Shown in pieces: positions 10,525-21,397 of a DNA stretch of 64,000 nucleotides (positions within the stretch are counted from its first letter, which is position 1; each line of letters starts with the position of its first letter). The stretch comes from Euryodendron excelsum (Eukaryota > Streptophyta > Magnoliopsida > Ericales > Pentaphylacaceae), in NCBI GenBank assembly GCA_033060915.1, contig CM065378.1, positions 14,478,501 to 14,542,500 on the forward strand, read 5' to 3'. A model generated the notes under the pieces. The model saw only the letters and a program-made list of their open reading frames with translations, was not told the DNA's origin and did no database searches. The position numbers were made by a program, and so were the translations under genes.

Positions 10525-12915
10525 CTAAACCCCCTCAGTAGAAGGCCCAGAACCCTTTTGCTGACCCCCCTCAGTAGGAGGCACTCCCTGAACACCGGGT
10601 TGAAGCTCAGCACCCTCTTCAACAGTATGAGCAGGATTTTCTGTCACAACCTCCTCATCAGTTGGTGGAGCCACTTCAGAAGGCTCAAGAATAGAGAAGT
10701 CCAGCCCAGGGAACTTCCTCGAAGCCTGACCTCTAGCATACTCGAAACCTTGGAGGAAGGTCGGCTCCAACAGAGCTTGAAAGTCGTCCCCCACCTTGAA
10801 CTCCTCCACCGCTCTACTCCTGGCCTTCACGAGCTCCTCGTCAAAAGCTGCCGCCTTCTTTTCCAATTCGTTCCATTTGGCCTGCTTGGCCAAGAGATCT
10901 AGTACGAGCTTGCTGGCAGTGGCGTCAAGTTTTCTGTGCTCGTCCTGGGCGTTCTTTAGGTCCGCCACTGCCGAGTCCCTCTCTGCGCGAACAACGGCAA
11001 TCTCGTCCTTCACGGCACGGGCAGCTGTGATCTCCTCCTTCATCTCGTTTAGCTCGGCGAGAAAGGCCGCACATATACTCTCCTCGTGGTTGAATGCCCT
11101 TTCCAGACCCGCCAGACAATGGCCTATCTTGATATTCCTGGCGACAGACTGGCAAGGGCGACAAGTCAAAACAAACCAAAGGAACAAAAAAGAGAAGACC
11201 GAGTAATAAGCATGTACCCTGAGGAGATCGTGGTTCATGTCTTTCACCAGACGATTTTTGTTATATTTGTCGATCCTTTAAAGGTTGGCGTCTTTCACGG
11301 TAACCGCCGCCCTCGCCCATGCTTCCTCCAGACTCTCGAAACGTTCCTGGATGAAGGAGTGACTTCGGCCTTGGCTTGCTACTCGACTGTAGCGACCGAA
11401 CTGCGCCTCCTCTCGGTCGGCCGCGTAGGGGGCTGGACCCGAGGCGCTTCAATTGCCTTTGGTTCGCCCGATCTAACCTGAGTCGTGTCCTTCTTGGCCA
11501 GTTCTGAGGTCTCGACATTCTTCAACCACTTCGGCTCGAGCTCGAACTCAACAGCCTTCCTCTTCTTTAGAAAAGTGATGTTGAACCTCATCTCCTCAGT
11601 GGCTTAATCTTGAGTGGAAGCAACGGTCTAAGGGGTAATAGCAGGAGCCGGACTATCAACAATAACTGCACCAGCTGCAAGTAAAAGAAATGTTAGTTGG
11701 GCGGCATTGAAGGGCTCTACAAACGACCAAACACTAACTCCTCTCACGTTCAGCAGCTAGGGCTTCTCTTGTGGGCTCAAGACCTAGCAAGTAGTTCGAT
11801 AAGCTCTCAGTGGTGACCAGGTCTTTGTGACAATGGACATCATGTTGCTGGACCTTCCTTATAGCGACCCTCACCTCCTTGGATATTCTGGGCTTGGCCC
11901 GACCTGACACCCAAGGCAACCTAGGTCAGGACACTGACACTTGAAAACAAAAAGGAAAGGAAACCGAGTTCGGTAGAGAAAGAACGTACCTTTCTTGCTC
12001 GAATAACCCCATTACTTGGGGATCCGAGCAGAGAAATCGGTCTCCCAGGGTTGAAACTCCCATCCATTTCCACTGACAAAAAAGAACCGATCCTTCCAAT
12101 TCTTGACCGAGGAAGGAAGTTCATCGATCAGGTTGTACTCCTTCGACCTGCCCGAGAAGTACCACCAGCCCGTGCCCCTCTCTGCCGGCTAGTAACAGAA
12201 CAGAAATTCCTCTAGCGTGATGTCCCTTTTATGGACGATCTGCCAGAGGACGGAGTAGCTGAGTAGGATCCTCCATCCGTTCGGCTGTATCTACCCCGGT
12301 GAAAGGCGAAGCCATTGTAAGATCCTCTTGACAAACTGAGGAAAGGGCATCCGAAGGCCACCAGCCAACGTACCCTCGTACACGGTGATCTCGCCCTCCC
12401 TGGCTAAGCATGCCCAGTCATCATTTTTTAGGACCCTGAGCTTCAAACCCCGTGGGATCTAATATGCGGCCCGCAGGCCCCCCCACCTTCTCCTTAGTAA
12501 GAATGGAGGACACCCCAACGACCTCATACCCAGGATCCTCCTCTTCCGACTCTCTCGACTCTCCCGAGACTCCTCCCTTTATGGCACCAGAGTTAACGGC
12601 CTCTGCCTGACCCGACTCAAGAACCTACATAGATTCCCCAGAACCGCTAACAGAGGCCCCATCTCCAGCCTCACGCCTAACTACCTTATACCTATTCGAG
12701 TCCGTTTTCTCAGAATTCGAACTCACATGCTCTGGGTTCTCCATAGTGCCTAGCCGTTTCTCGTTTTCAATCCTAAGCAACACGGGTTTGAATAACAGGG
12801 CCACTTCCTCAAATATCGACCTAACAAACTCCAGCCTATCAACAAACCCTAAGAGATTGGGGATTTTGGCCCTCTTTTGATAAACCCAAACACAGCGGGT
12901 TGCCAACCAGTACAT
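10525..12915 (-). pseudogene. Antisense ORF (Transposase_28-like plus coiled coil), element A
   Basis: Read right to left, the minus strand holds pieces that match the antisense ORF of element B in order. These are an N-terminal stretch (MYWLATRCVW... at 12915), an acidic linker, a Transposase_28-like core (NGWRILL at about 12270, KNWKDRFFFVSGNGWEF at about 12050-12090) and a coiled coil with AVEEFKVGDDFQ (about 10780-10810) ending at 10525. Stops and frame changes break the core. The motif MNHDLLR is followed directly by GTACATG, a splice donor at the same place as in element B, with an acceptor-like cttgccag near 11148-11155. This family (PF04195, 'putative gypsy type transposon') is known as an extra ORF of plant gypsy elements; its role is unknown. 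Confidence 0.7.
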
Positions 12916-13383
12916 ATAACCAGGAAACGAGGCTTACCACAATTTGAAGCAACTGTGACTAGTTCCGAAGGAAGCCGGCGGTATGACACGAACAACGGTA
13001 CCTTTTCGACTGGCCGGAGGCGACGGAGATGACGATGGCAGCAACGAAGTAAGCTTTGTTTCTCTCTCGTCCTCTCTGCATATTTGGTAAAAAGTTGTGA
13101 AGGCAAAAATGGGGGCAACCGCCTTACAAAACTCCCCCCACTTCTTTGAAATCAACGGCCCAGATGGCCTACGATGACGGGACACCAACGACTGAGATGC
13201 GGTGTGTCTTTTCGACTACTGGCAACTAATCCATGGCCGCCACGTGAGGGCAAGTGAAGCGACGCAACAGCACCTGTCATTATTGCACCACCCCCACTAT
13301 AAATGCGCTCCGTGTTTCGTGGTCGGACCGTCCTGTGGAATTCCTCTAACCCTGAGCAGATGGCCAGATGAATTGGGGGCATC

Positions 13384-14003
13384 TGGTAATGATGGTTTTC
13401 CGACCAGACCAGAGTCGTGTTATCGGTCGACCGGCACTAGCTAGACGACACCTTTTCCACGCTGCCTGGTCATCACCCGACCAGGTCTCATGTCGTTCGA
13501 CCTCACCTTCCCGAGCTGAACGAATGCCCATAAGTCGCCCATCGATTGGATCAGCGCCTGACCGTGTTAGTAGGGCCCAATTTTGACACCAACCACCCTG
13601 GCACGCATCAGGGGCGTGGGTGTGGCGTGCAACCGCAACAATCCCCCACTCCCCTGACACCGTTCTGACACACGCCACCTTAGAGTGTAGGAATGACCCA
13701 CTCGAGTGTTCTGACACTACTTTGCCCCTCCAACCGGAGGCCGCCATGTGGAGAGACTACCTACCACCCCCATGCAGGCATACAAGGGAAAAAGTTTAGC
13801 CCCTTCTAAGGTATGAAAACATCGAACCCAAAGAAGGGAACCCCTAACATCGTTTTCCCTCCAACACTTTGAACTAACTTGAATACCGGAGGGCCTTTGG
13901 CTCCCACCACACCGGTGGATTTTGTACAGGAGATCACCGGCCGGCTGTAAGGCAGTTCATCCCGAATCTGAGGACAAGCCACCACGAGTTTGCTGCATCA
14001 TCA
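13384..14003 (+). repeat. 3' LTR of element A
   Basis: Pairs with 6323-6943. It is preceded by a purine-rich tract (gaattgggggc) and followed by the target duplication TGTTA. Confidence 0.92.
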
Positions 14004-14008
14004 TGTTA

Positions 14009-15170
14009 TAACCCGCAGTGGAGAATATGAATTGCATATCCTAGCGAAAGTTCTGGTTTTGGGATGATTTGGAATCTATGATTAAGCAAAAAAATAAATC
14101 GATCGGTACCAGCAAGTACTTCGAATTGATACGAATCGCAATGAATACTAGAATTCCGATTCGAAATGGAAAATTACCTGTTCGTCACGATAACGTCTCC
14201 CGAGTGTTAGGAATAGTGATAAGAGAACAATAACAAGCCGTCGAACGTTTGCTTTTCTCTCATAAAAAGATGCAAGGCATAGAGAAAAAGCTGCACGACT
14301 CAGTGAGTCGAATTGGAATCCCGACGACTGAGTCGTTCCCATGTTGGTTACAATCAAAGTTTCACCCCCTAGAAAGGACCAGAGAATCAGATCCACTAAA
14401 ATTGCTGTAACGGTCATAACAAGATTTTTGAACCGTTTGACACACCACATAAACAGACGATACAAACGGCTAGAGCTAATAACAGCTGCGTATTTTCCTG
14501 CTTTCGCGCCTTGTAAAACGATGGATAAGGATTTCCTCCTACCTGCCAGGTTATACCGGTACGTGTTTCAGTTTCTTTCACATTTGCAAATGTTACGTGC
14601 ACCATTACGTGTATACGGGAACAAATATATAAGAACATAGTTACATTTATAACAATGGCAGTCATCATAAAAGAGATGGTTCATGAACGTGGATACACCA
14701 GCACATTACACGTATCGAGTTAGCAGGAGGAAATATATTTTCTTAAAACAATACCCGCGACTGCCTGTGTCTCGTGATCTCTATATTCTCTTCTCCAAAC
14801 TCTAGCCAATCCCATGTATGGTAATTTCATACAACATTGATCTCCTAACCACATATATAGTTTGGTTCTAAACCACTCTTTATCTATCTATGAGGTTAAA
14901 GATGCTTCGACTTCTTCGGTAGGAAGGCTACCTATGGAAATTATGGATTCCGGATTTTCGTCATTGTCAGTGGTACGTATGAACTACTAACTCAAATTTG
15001 AATTCCCAAGTTCATGAATATTGTTTTAGTATCACATCAATCACTTCCAACGAAAACAAATTGAGTTCTTGATTTTACATCTCCATTTGGGTACGGTTAT
15101 TAAATTTGAATTTTCCAAATACATGCTAAGCTATAAACCCACGAAGAAAATCACCTTGATTTTGCATCCC
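14009..15170. other. Region between element A and the next gene
   Basis: No coding region is convincing. It may hold promoter, leader and intron of the gene at 15197, because a cccag acceptor-like site ends at about 15171. Confidence 0.4.
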
Positions 15171-15196
15171 AGGAATCAGCAGCGGCTAATATAAAG

Positions 15197-15859
15197 ATGT
15201 CAAGGAGATGCCGTCCATTGCTCGCGTGTGGAGTTTCAATCTTCGCAATTGCTTCCAAAGCCTACACAAAAACTCAAGATTTAAATGGTCCATTAGGATC
15301 AATGGCGAAAAGGGTGGGCAGATTAGCCACACCAACGTTCCCGTTTGTCCATGCCATGCAATGTCAATGGCTAGCAGTCCTCTCCTTTGCCGATGATCAT
15401 CTCCTAGCTTTTGAAAGAGTAATTGAGACCCTTTTCCCACCATCAACCCTGTTATTCGACAAAATTGATGAGCTTGTTCACATTGCAGAAACTCTACCCG
15501 GAAAATTTGATGATGCTGTGAACAAATTCCCCAAGATTATACACCAAGTTCCATTTCTAGATTGGATCTCCACGTTGACTCGATGGGTATCATACAATAC
15601 GAGGGAGAAGGAAATTAAGGTTGATTTTAACTGCAACAATAACAAAAACGAATCAGAATCAGCAGTCAAAGCGTACTTCACCAAGACAGTTATGAAGTGC
15701 AGTTACAAAGAAATGTTAGAGAAGGGGACAAAAGAAAGCACAGAAAAGAAAGAAGATAGCATTGCAGCCATTACTAGCAAGAGAAAATATGAGGAGGATC
15801 CTATTCTAGAACTATTTGAGGCAAGCTGGCACATGAAACCAGGAAAAGGAGGTAAATGA
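15197..15859 (+). CDS. Uncharacterised plant protein
   Basis: This open frame of 220 residues reads like a genuine plant gene, but I do not recognise the family. It has a hydrophobic N-terminal stretch (LLACGVSIFAIASKAY), a central amphipathic region with LPGKFDDAVNKFPKIIHQVP, an Asn-rich spacer (CNNNKNESES) and a Lys/Glu-rich C-terminus. There are no obvious catalytic motifs. A pyrimidine-poor but plausible acceptor (catcccag) precedes the first ATG by about 26 bp, so the start may lie in an upstream exon and the N-terminus given here is provisional. The 3' flank contains AATAATGAATAA around 16100, consistent with transcript end signals. No function is proposed. Confidence 0.6.
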   Translation: MSRRCRPLLACGVSIFAIASKAYTKTQDLNGPLGSMAKRVGRLATPTFPFVHAMQCQWLAVLSFADDHLLAFERVIETLFPPSTLLFDKIDELVHIAETLPGKFDDAVNKFPKIIHQVPFLDWISTLTRWVSYNTREKEIKVDFNCNNNKNESESAVKAYFTKTVMKCSYKEMLEKGTKESTEKKEDSIAAITSKRKYEEDPILELFEASWHMKPGKGGK

Positions 15860-16498
15860 GGCTCATTGCCCCATTCTGTTTGATGGCAACCTATCATTCA
15901 AGGCACATCAAAGTACAACTAGGGCAGATTTTAGATCAGTTTAAGACACAAAAATACTCAATGGTGGTATGGATGCAAGCCTGAAGTTCTCGAGCAGACG
16001 CCTATTATACTAGCTGCTTGTTTTATACTATCTTTTGTGGTGGGCATGTACTCTATAAGATTGAGCTTGTAGAGTTGGAAACCACTGTATTAAGCCAATA
16101 ATAATGAATAATGTGTACTTATCAAAGTCCATGGTAGAATTATGTACATAAGCCACGGGAAATGTTAAGAGGAATTTTCTATTAAGGCAACTCAGTGCGA
16201 GATTTATTTCTCTGCATTTTTTTGTCTTGCCTTCTACCTAATATTGCTCATTCAATTTTTTCACCCCATTTTTTGGAAAATAAAGGATCCACCAATTCTT
16301 ATTCTAAGCAAATTCCTGAGAGTTGTTTCAGAAATTTTCATAACTATTATTTCACTTCATTGGCCTCACTGTACAAAAGACAAAAAAAAACAACACACAT
16401 CTTTTGTCAAGCAGTTAGAAGGCAGGCAAGATGGTCACTACCACAACGAAACATATGTAACCAAACCACATGAAAAATATTGAAACTTATGTTGGTAA
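15860..16498. other. 3' flank, no gene seen
   Basis: AT-rich sequence. It probably contains the 3' UTR of the preceding gene and, near 16470-16498, the 3' processing region of the adjacent U1 copy: reading away from it on the minus strand, CAACATAAGTTTCAA resembles the plant 3' box. Confidence 0.4.
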
Positions 16499-16669
16499 GG
16501 GGCCGCGCGAACGCAGGCCCCACTAGCAGGCCCCCACTATCACAAATTACAACGTAGGCTCCGCCACTTGGGCAGACCTTAGACGGGCGCCCCTCCTAAG
16601 TGCAATGGAGGTCACCAATCTAGGCCATGGGCCTCATTGATCACCCATCAACCCCGTCCAGGTAAGTAT
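16499..16669 (-). ncRNA. U1 snRNA copy with 13-nt duplication (variant or pseudogene)
   Basis: The RNA starts at 16669 with ATACTTACCTGGACGGGG, whose first bases pair with 5' splice sites in the spliceosome. The stem-loop I-III sequences, the Sm site TAATTTGTG and the terminal hairpin ending GCGTTCGCGCGGCCCC can all be followed. Compared with the copy at 31129-31286 it carries a 13-nt tandem duplication (GGGGCCTGCTAGT) in the last stem and several substitutions. That raises the length to 171 nt from about 158. Its promoter elements look intact, so it may still be transcribed; whether it assembles is unclear. Confidence 0.88.
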
Positions 16670-16692
16670 GTTTTAACCAGATTCATATCAGT

Positions 16693-16746
16693 CTATTTAT
16701 ATCCTGGCTTTATAGTGTGCGCCCTCGCTACTTCTCAGTGTGGGAT
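16693..16746 (-). promoter_or_regulatory. U1 snRNA promoter (TATA and USE)
   Basis: On the minus strand an ATATAAATAG TATA box (16693-16702) lies about 25-33 bases before the RNA start. ATCCCACACTG (16736-16746) resembles the plant upstream sequence element RTCCCACATCG, about 33 bases further up. This spacing is typical for RNA polymerase II snRNA genes of plants. Confidence 0.75.
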
Positions 16747-17143
16747 TATAGTTAAGAAATGCGCACGCATACACAAAAAAAAAAAAAAAATCTGTTTGGA
16801 AATATTGTAATTTGGTTAGTAAATTTTCATGGTAGAACTTAAGATCTAGTTTTTCCTTAATTCAAGTTGGAAGGTCATGGAGTAGGACGAGACTACCCCG
16901 ATTATGTTGGGATGATTGGACCGTATAAAAAAGGGTAATGCTATATTATCATAAAAGTCATAAAATTTATAATTAAAATGATGACTAAACCCAAGATATG
17001 ACAATTTATTAACACTTAAGTGTAGGTGCAATAAAACAGTAAATAAAATCAGATAAGATAGGAGTCAAACCACAAAGTAACGATTTTCAAAATATACAAA
17101 GTTGGCGCTAGAATTTGTTCACGGTAAAAACTTATATACCGAC
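16747..17143. other. Repeat-like flank of element B
   Basis: There is no gene here. The sequence joins that after 26627 once element B and one CCGAC copy are removed, so B inserted into this pre-existing AT-rich block, which is probably an older repeat. Confidence 0.45.
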
Positions 17144-17700
17144 TGATGATGCAATGAATTTGTATGTCTTTCCCAACTCCTGGTGCAACTCGTCGGGGCG
17201 ATGAATCCCCTTGCCTAGAAAACCGGTGTAGTGTCTGCCACAGACACTCCGATGCCAAAGTTAGGCTAGAGAAAAAATGAACAAAATAACAGTATTTTGG
17301 GTAGTGTAAAATCGTTCCTTCTTGGAGGTGATGGTTGTCCTTCTTATAGGAGTGTCAGCTTGGGTCGTGGGCACCTTCATGGGTTAACCAATCGTGCCCC
17401 CAATCATGCCTCCCACCTTGTGGAGATGTATCGTGCTTTGATTTTAGGCTCCATGGACCACGCCCCCGTTCGTGGGGGAACCATTCCAATCATGGGATCG
17501 TGGAGGCTAATCACTAGGTGAGAATCTCGGAGTATCTTTAGGGCAGCGCCTAGTGTATTGCTGGAGCTCTGCCGCTCCGCCTACTAGCAGACCTGACCGG
17601 GAGGGAAAGGGGAGGCTTGGTCTGGAGACGTGAGCTAAGCTGGTCTAGTCTGTCCTCAAAGGGGGCCGACCAGCTGTACTTTATGTTATTTGCGTTATCA
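17144..17700 (-). repeat. 3' LTR of element B
   Basis: Aligned end to end with 26066-26622. In + orientation it starts TGATGATGCAATG and ends GCGTTATCA. Confidence 0.95.
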
Positions 17701-17980
17701 GATGCCCCCAATTCCCTTGGCAGCCCAGGTCAGCCTATAGAAATTTCAAAGATCAACTTACGAGAATTTCGAAGAGTCGCTGGACGCCGTCAAACAGGTG
17801 CATTTATGGTGTAGCAGAACCACCATGATTACTATACCAGGTGAACCGACGCGACCATTGGTCTTTCCGCCACATGGCCTCGTGCGATTGGCCCCGTATA
17901 CCGATTGGACATCGCCCACATTGTCCGTTCAATTTGAGAAATTTGGGCCTATCCACACCGTTGATTTCAAATAGAGGGGG

Positions 17981-17990
17981 CCTATAAAAC
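17981..17990 (+). promoter_or_regulatory. Candidate antisense TATA box in element B
   Basis: CCTATAAAAC lies on the + strand just inside the 3' LTR, about 180 bp before the first Met of the antisense ORF shared with element A. It is a near-consensus plant TATA box placed to drive the antisense unit. The start site itself is not known. Confidence 0.5.
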
Positions 17991-18162
17991 CTTGGCGGTT
18001 CGCCAAAAAGAGCCCCCTATTCTGCACATTTCTTCCCAGTCATACAATCGAGCTTGTCATCCCCCTTCTTTCACCGTTCTTCTCACCATTGTTGGTTGTT
18101 CGGAGAGGTTTCGGAGTTCTCCCTCGTCTTCATATCCATCAAGGTACGTTGTGCTCGTGTTT

Positions 18163-20460
18163 ATGTTTTGGCTCCTGCAGAAGGCTATTTGGTACTACGA
18201 GTGGAGGGTTAGGGCCTCATATCCCCTAGGGTTTGTAGGTAATCCTCTCTTCGTCGAGTTGGTATACTGGGGTGTTATTGAGGCATCCAAACCGGTTTTT
18301 GAAACTCTCCGAGAGATTGAGAACCCTAGGATCATGAACCCACTACCAATCGACCTATCGAGCGGCTCTGAGCGTACCGCCTCCATGGACCTAGATAGGG
18401 TAAGACCAGACGAGGCATCCAATGCCTCGGTGAATTATTCTGGGGCAGACCTTGAGGAGATTACCCAAGAAATGAGGCCTAGAAGGGCAAGAAGCCCAGT
18501 GGCCATTGTAGACGCCTTTGAGGGTGCTTCTAGGGCAGAAGCTGTAAGGGAGGGACCGTCCTCTGATGCAAACTATAGACACAAGGCCAAGCACCTAGCT
18601 TCTATTCTAGACGGGGCGAAAGTGAGAAAGCTTTGGTCCGCTTATCAATTTTCGGCCTCCATGAGCTATACAGTCCCGGAGGAGGGGTACAGGGCATGTC
18701 TTCCCCGCCCCGGTGAAGTCACAGTGTATGAAAGTGCACTCACGGGTGGGCTAAGGTTTCCAATCGCTCCTCCCATTAGGGGAGTCCTGAGCAGAGCTGG
18801 GTTAGCGCCTGGACAACTTATGCCCAATTCGTGGCGCATACTGGTGGCCTGCGCAGCCCTGTGGCAGGCCGTCACCAATAGGGAAGAGGTCCTAACCCCC
18901 GAAGAGTTCTTCTGCTGTTACAAGATCATGGAGAGTGAGAGCCCGGGTTGGTATTACTTCTCAGCTCGGGATGGTCAGCCCGCTATGATCACCGGCCTCC
19001 CAGTCTCCCACAAGCGTTGGAAAGAGAAATACTTCTTCGTTTATGGTGAAGGCATGGAGATCGCTCACTGGGAGGATGTTACTGACCAAACCCCTCGCAT
19101 ACCCAGATAGTGGGGAAGACCAGGTAGGAAGAGTAAGCCCTTTCTGTGCTCATACATAGGTCTGCTTAAGATAGTGGTTTGACCTTCGTTATACCTATTC
19201 TTTGCTCAGCACGCTTTCCTATGCTGGAGGACGAGTCAAGGAAGGCCCAGGTAGCGAGGGTAAGGGAGCACCCGGTCAAGCTCTAGGCACCCCTAGTATC
19301 TGGTGAGAGTTTGGCAGCCTATCTTTTAGGTCCAGACCCTTCCATCGAGGCCCTTCGCGCTGAGAGGAGTGAGTCTGGTCTATTTTCTTGTTTCCACCTT
19401 CTTGATACAAGGGTACTGACTTCCAACTCTGTTTTGCAGGACAAGTATACAGCATGGGCTTCAACAAGAGGAACATGGGGTCCGCCGTGAAGAAGAAATT
19501 CGAGGAGATGGAGAGGGCGAAGGCTACCGGGGAGAGGCCAAGCAAGCGCCCACGACCAGCCCACGTGGGGAGGGTGAACGAGCCACAAGCTGATAGGGCT
19601 CAAGGGGATGCCCCTCCAAGGGGAGGAAGGGTCGTCTCCATTGGTCAGACGCCTAGCCAGACCTCCAGACCTGGGGTTACAACACAAGCCCCTGCCGTTG
19701 CAGCGACTCAAGCTCAATCTCCTTCAAGTCAGCAAGGCGAGCCTTTGATAGTGGAGGACGTCCAAGCTGCTTAGGAGCGAATGCAAAAGTTTATCAGCCT
19801 GGACGATGTAAGCCCCATTGCTGAATGGTCTAATGGCCAGCTGATGAAGAGCATGAACCATGATGTCCTTAAGGTGAGCGAATTTTAACCCTTCTTCATA
19901 ACTGTTTTGTCTCTATGCTGATCTGTGGTTCCTCTCTTACAGCTCCACGTCAAGGCCCTCTGACTGTCCACTCGTTTAAAGGCGAAGACGAGCGAGAGCG
20001 CAAAGAAGGGCCAAGTCATCGAGTCTTGACCGAGACCATTAGTGGTTTGGAGAAAAAGGTCAAGGACGCTGAGGAGGCCAAGTCAGTCACTGAGGCAGAG
20101 AAGACTGCCCTACTGGATGAGTCGGCAGACTTGAGGAAGAAGGTTGATATGTTAACCTTTGACGCCCAAACCTTTGATGCTGTCAAAAACTCCCTGACCT
20201 TAAGGGTAACTGAGCTAGAGGGGGAGCTTAAGCTTGCCCGAGAGGCGGCTGTGGAAGAGTTCAGGGTTGGGGCATCCTTCCAGGAGCAGGTTAGCGAAGC
20301 ATATATGGAAGGTTTCGTTGATGCCAAGGTTGCGGTGAAGAAGCTTTTTCCAGACCTGGACTTCTTTGCTCTGAGGCCAGCTGATAATACTGTTTCGCAG
20401 GCCCCTGGCGAGGAAGACCAGACTCCTGCTGCAGAGGTTGAGGATGACACCCAATCTTGA
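18163..20460 (+). CDS. Antisense ORF of element B (Transposase_28-like plus coiled coil)
   Basis: This unit runs opposite to gag-pol. The first open stretch continues to 19110 and carries the Transposase_28-like core: LRFPIAPPIRGVL (about 18750), MPNSWRILVACAALWQAV (about 18821) and KRWKEKYFFVYGEGMEI (about 19015). Two further pieces follow: a basic/low-complexity part (19454-19774) and a coiled coil (about 19980-20460, LEKKVKDAEEAK, AVEEFRVGASFQ). The pieces appear to be joined by introns. Candidate acceptors are tttgcag (about 19440) and cttacag (about 19941); candidate donors are ccag|gtagg (about 19130) and ttaag|gtgagc (19873). The exact start (18163 or the Met at 18333) and the exon structure are provisional. 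The family role is unknown. Confidence 0.6.
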
Positions 20461-20619
20461 TTCATTTGTAATAGCACCCAGCTCTTTTTTTTTTTTTTTT
20501 TTTTGTAATCTACTTTTGATCAAATGGAAAGTTTACCTTTATCAGCTGTGTTTTTGTGTCTGAATGCTTGTGATCAATGGTTGGCATAAATTCCGACTAA
20601 CCCTAAAGGGGTTTATTAA

Positions 20620-21320
20620 CCTGGTCAATTTGGGCAATCTCGCCAATTAAGCTTGGTGATTTTGGTGCCATTAGACTGGTTTGGCCAGTCTCGTTGAACG
20701 ACCAATTGAGCTTAGTTACCCTTTGGCTGTCCTGGTCAGTCTAGGGACTGACCAGTTAGGCTCGGCGACCTTGGCTCCATTGGGCTGGTCTGGTCAATTA
20801 AAGGACTGACCAGCTTTGTCTTGTAGACTCGTGGCCTTTCGGCTTGTCTGGTCAGTCTAAGGGACTGACCAGTTGGGCTTAGTGGCCTTGTAGCCTTTCG
20901 AATTGTTTGGTCAGTCTAGGGGACTGACCAGTTGGGCTTGGTAGCCTTGTGGCCTTTCGGCTTGTCTGGTCAGTCTAGGGGACTAACCAGTTGGGCTTGG
21001 TAGCCTTGTGGCCTTTCGGCTTGTCTGATCAGTCTTGGGGACTGACTAGTTGGGCTTGGTAGCCTTGTGGCCTTTCGGCTTGTCTGATCAGTCTTGGGGA
21101 CTGACTAGTTGGGCTTGGTAGCCTTGTGGCCTTTCGGCTTGTCTGGTCAGCCTAGGGGACTAACCAGTTGGGCTTGGTAGCCTTGTGGCCTTTCAGCTTG
21201 TCTGGTCAGTCTAGGGGACTGACCAATTGGGCTTGGTAGCCTTGTGGCCTTTCGGCTTGTCTGGTCAGTCTAGGGGACTGACCAGTTGGGCTTGGTAGCC
21301 TTGTGGCCTTTCGGCTTGTG
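20620..21320 (-). repeat. Minisatellite with hairpin units (59 bp), element B
   Basis: Ten tandem units, spaced exactly 59 bp from 20848 to 21261 and 57-59 bp before that, with a degenerate lead-in. Each has CTGGTCAGTCTAGGGGACTGACCAG, written here as stem CTGGTCAGTC, loop TAGGG and stem GACTGACCAG, followed by ttgggcttggtagcc and ttgtggcctttcggctt. Several stem changes leave G-U pairs in RNA of the element's sense (minus) strand, for example where GACTGACC becomes GACTAACC. The sequence is unrelated to the element A array, but the array occupies the same position between integrase and antisense ORF. Confidence 0.9.
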
Positions 21321-21397
21321 CTTCAAAGGTCCTGCGAGTAGTCGATCGTTTTGGAGGCCTTTGATAACAAACATTTCATTAAAGAGTGCTGATTACA

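Larger units (their letters stand above)
6323..14003 (+). mobile_element. Tat-lineage Ty3/gypsy retrotransposon A (defective)
   Basis: This is an LTR retrotransposon of about 7.7 kb. Its two LTRs (6323-6943 and 13384-14003) start with TGGT and end with ATCA, and are flanked by a perfect 5-bp duplication TGTTA at 6318-6322 and 14004-14008. Order: LTR, PBS, gag remnant, deletion, RNase H, second (archaeal-type) RNase H, integrase, minisatellite, antisense ORF, purine-rich tract (about 13367-13380), LTR. The second RNase H after the pol RNase H is a Tat-lineage trait. Protease and reverse transcriptase are missing and the rest carries stops and frameshifts, so the copy is dead. By hand count the LTRs differ at roughly 60 of about 620 positions, mostly transitions, so the insertion is older than element B. 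Confidence 0.93.

Noticed and set aside
20620..21320. CRISPR-like array
   Set aside because: Regular 59-bp tandem minisatellite with no variable spacers, inside a retrotransposon of a plant genome.
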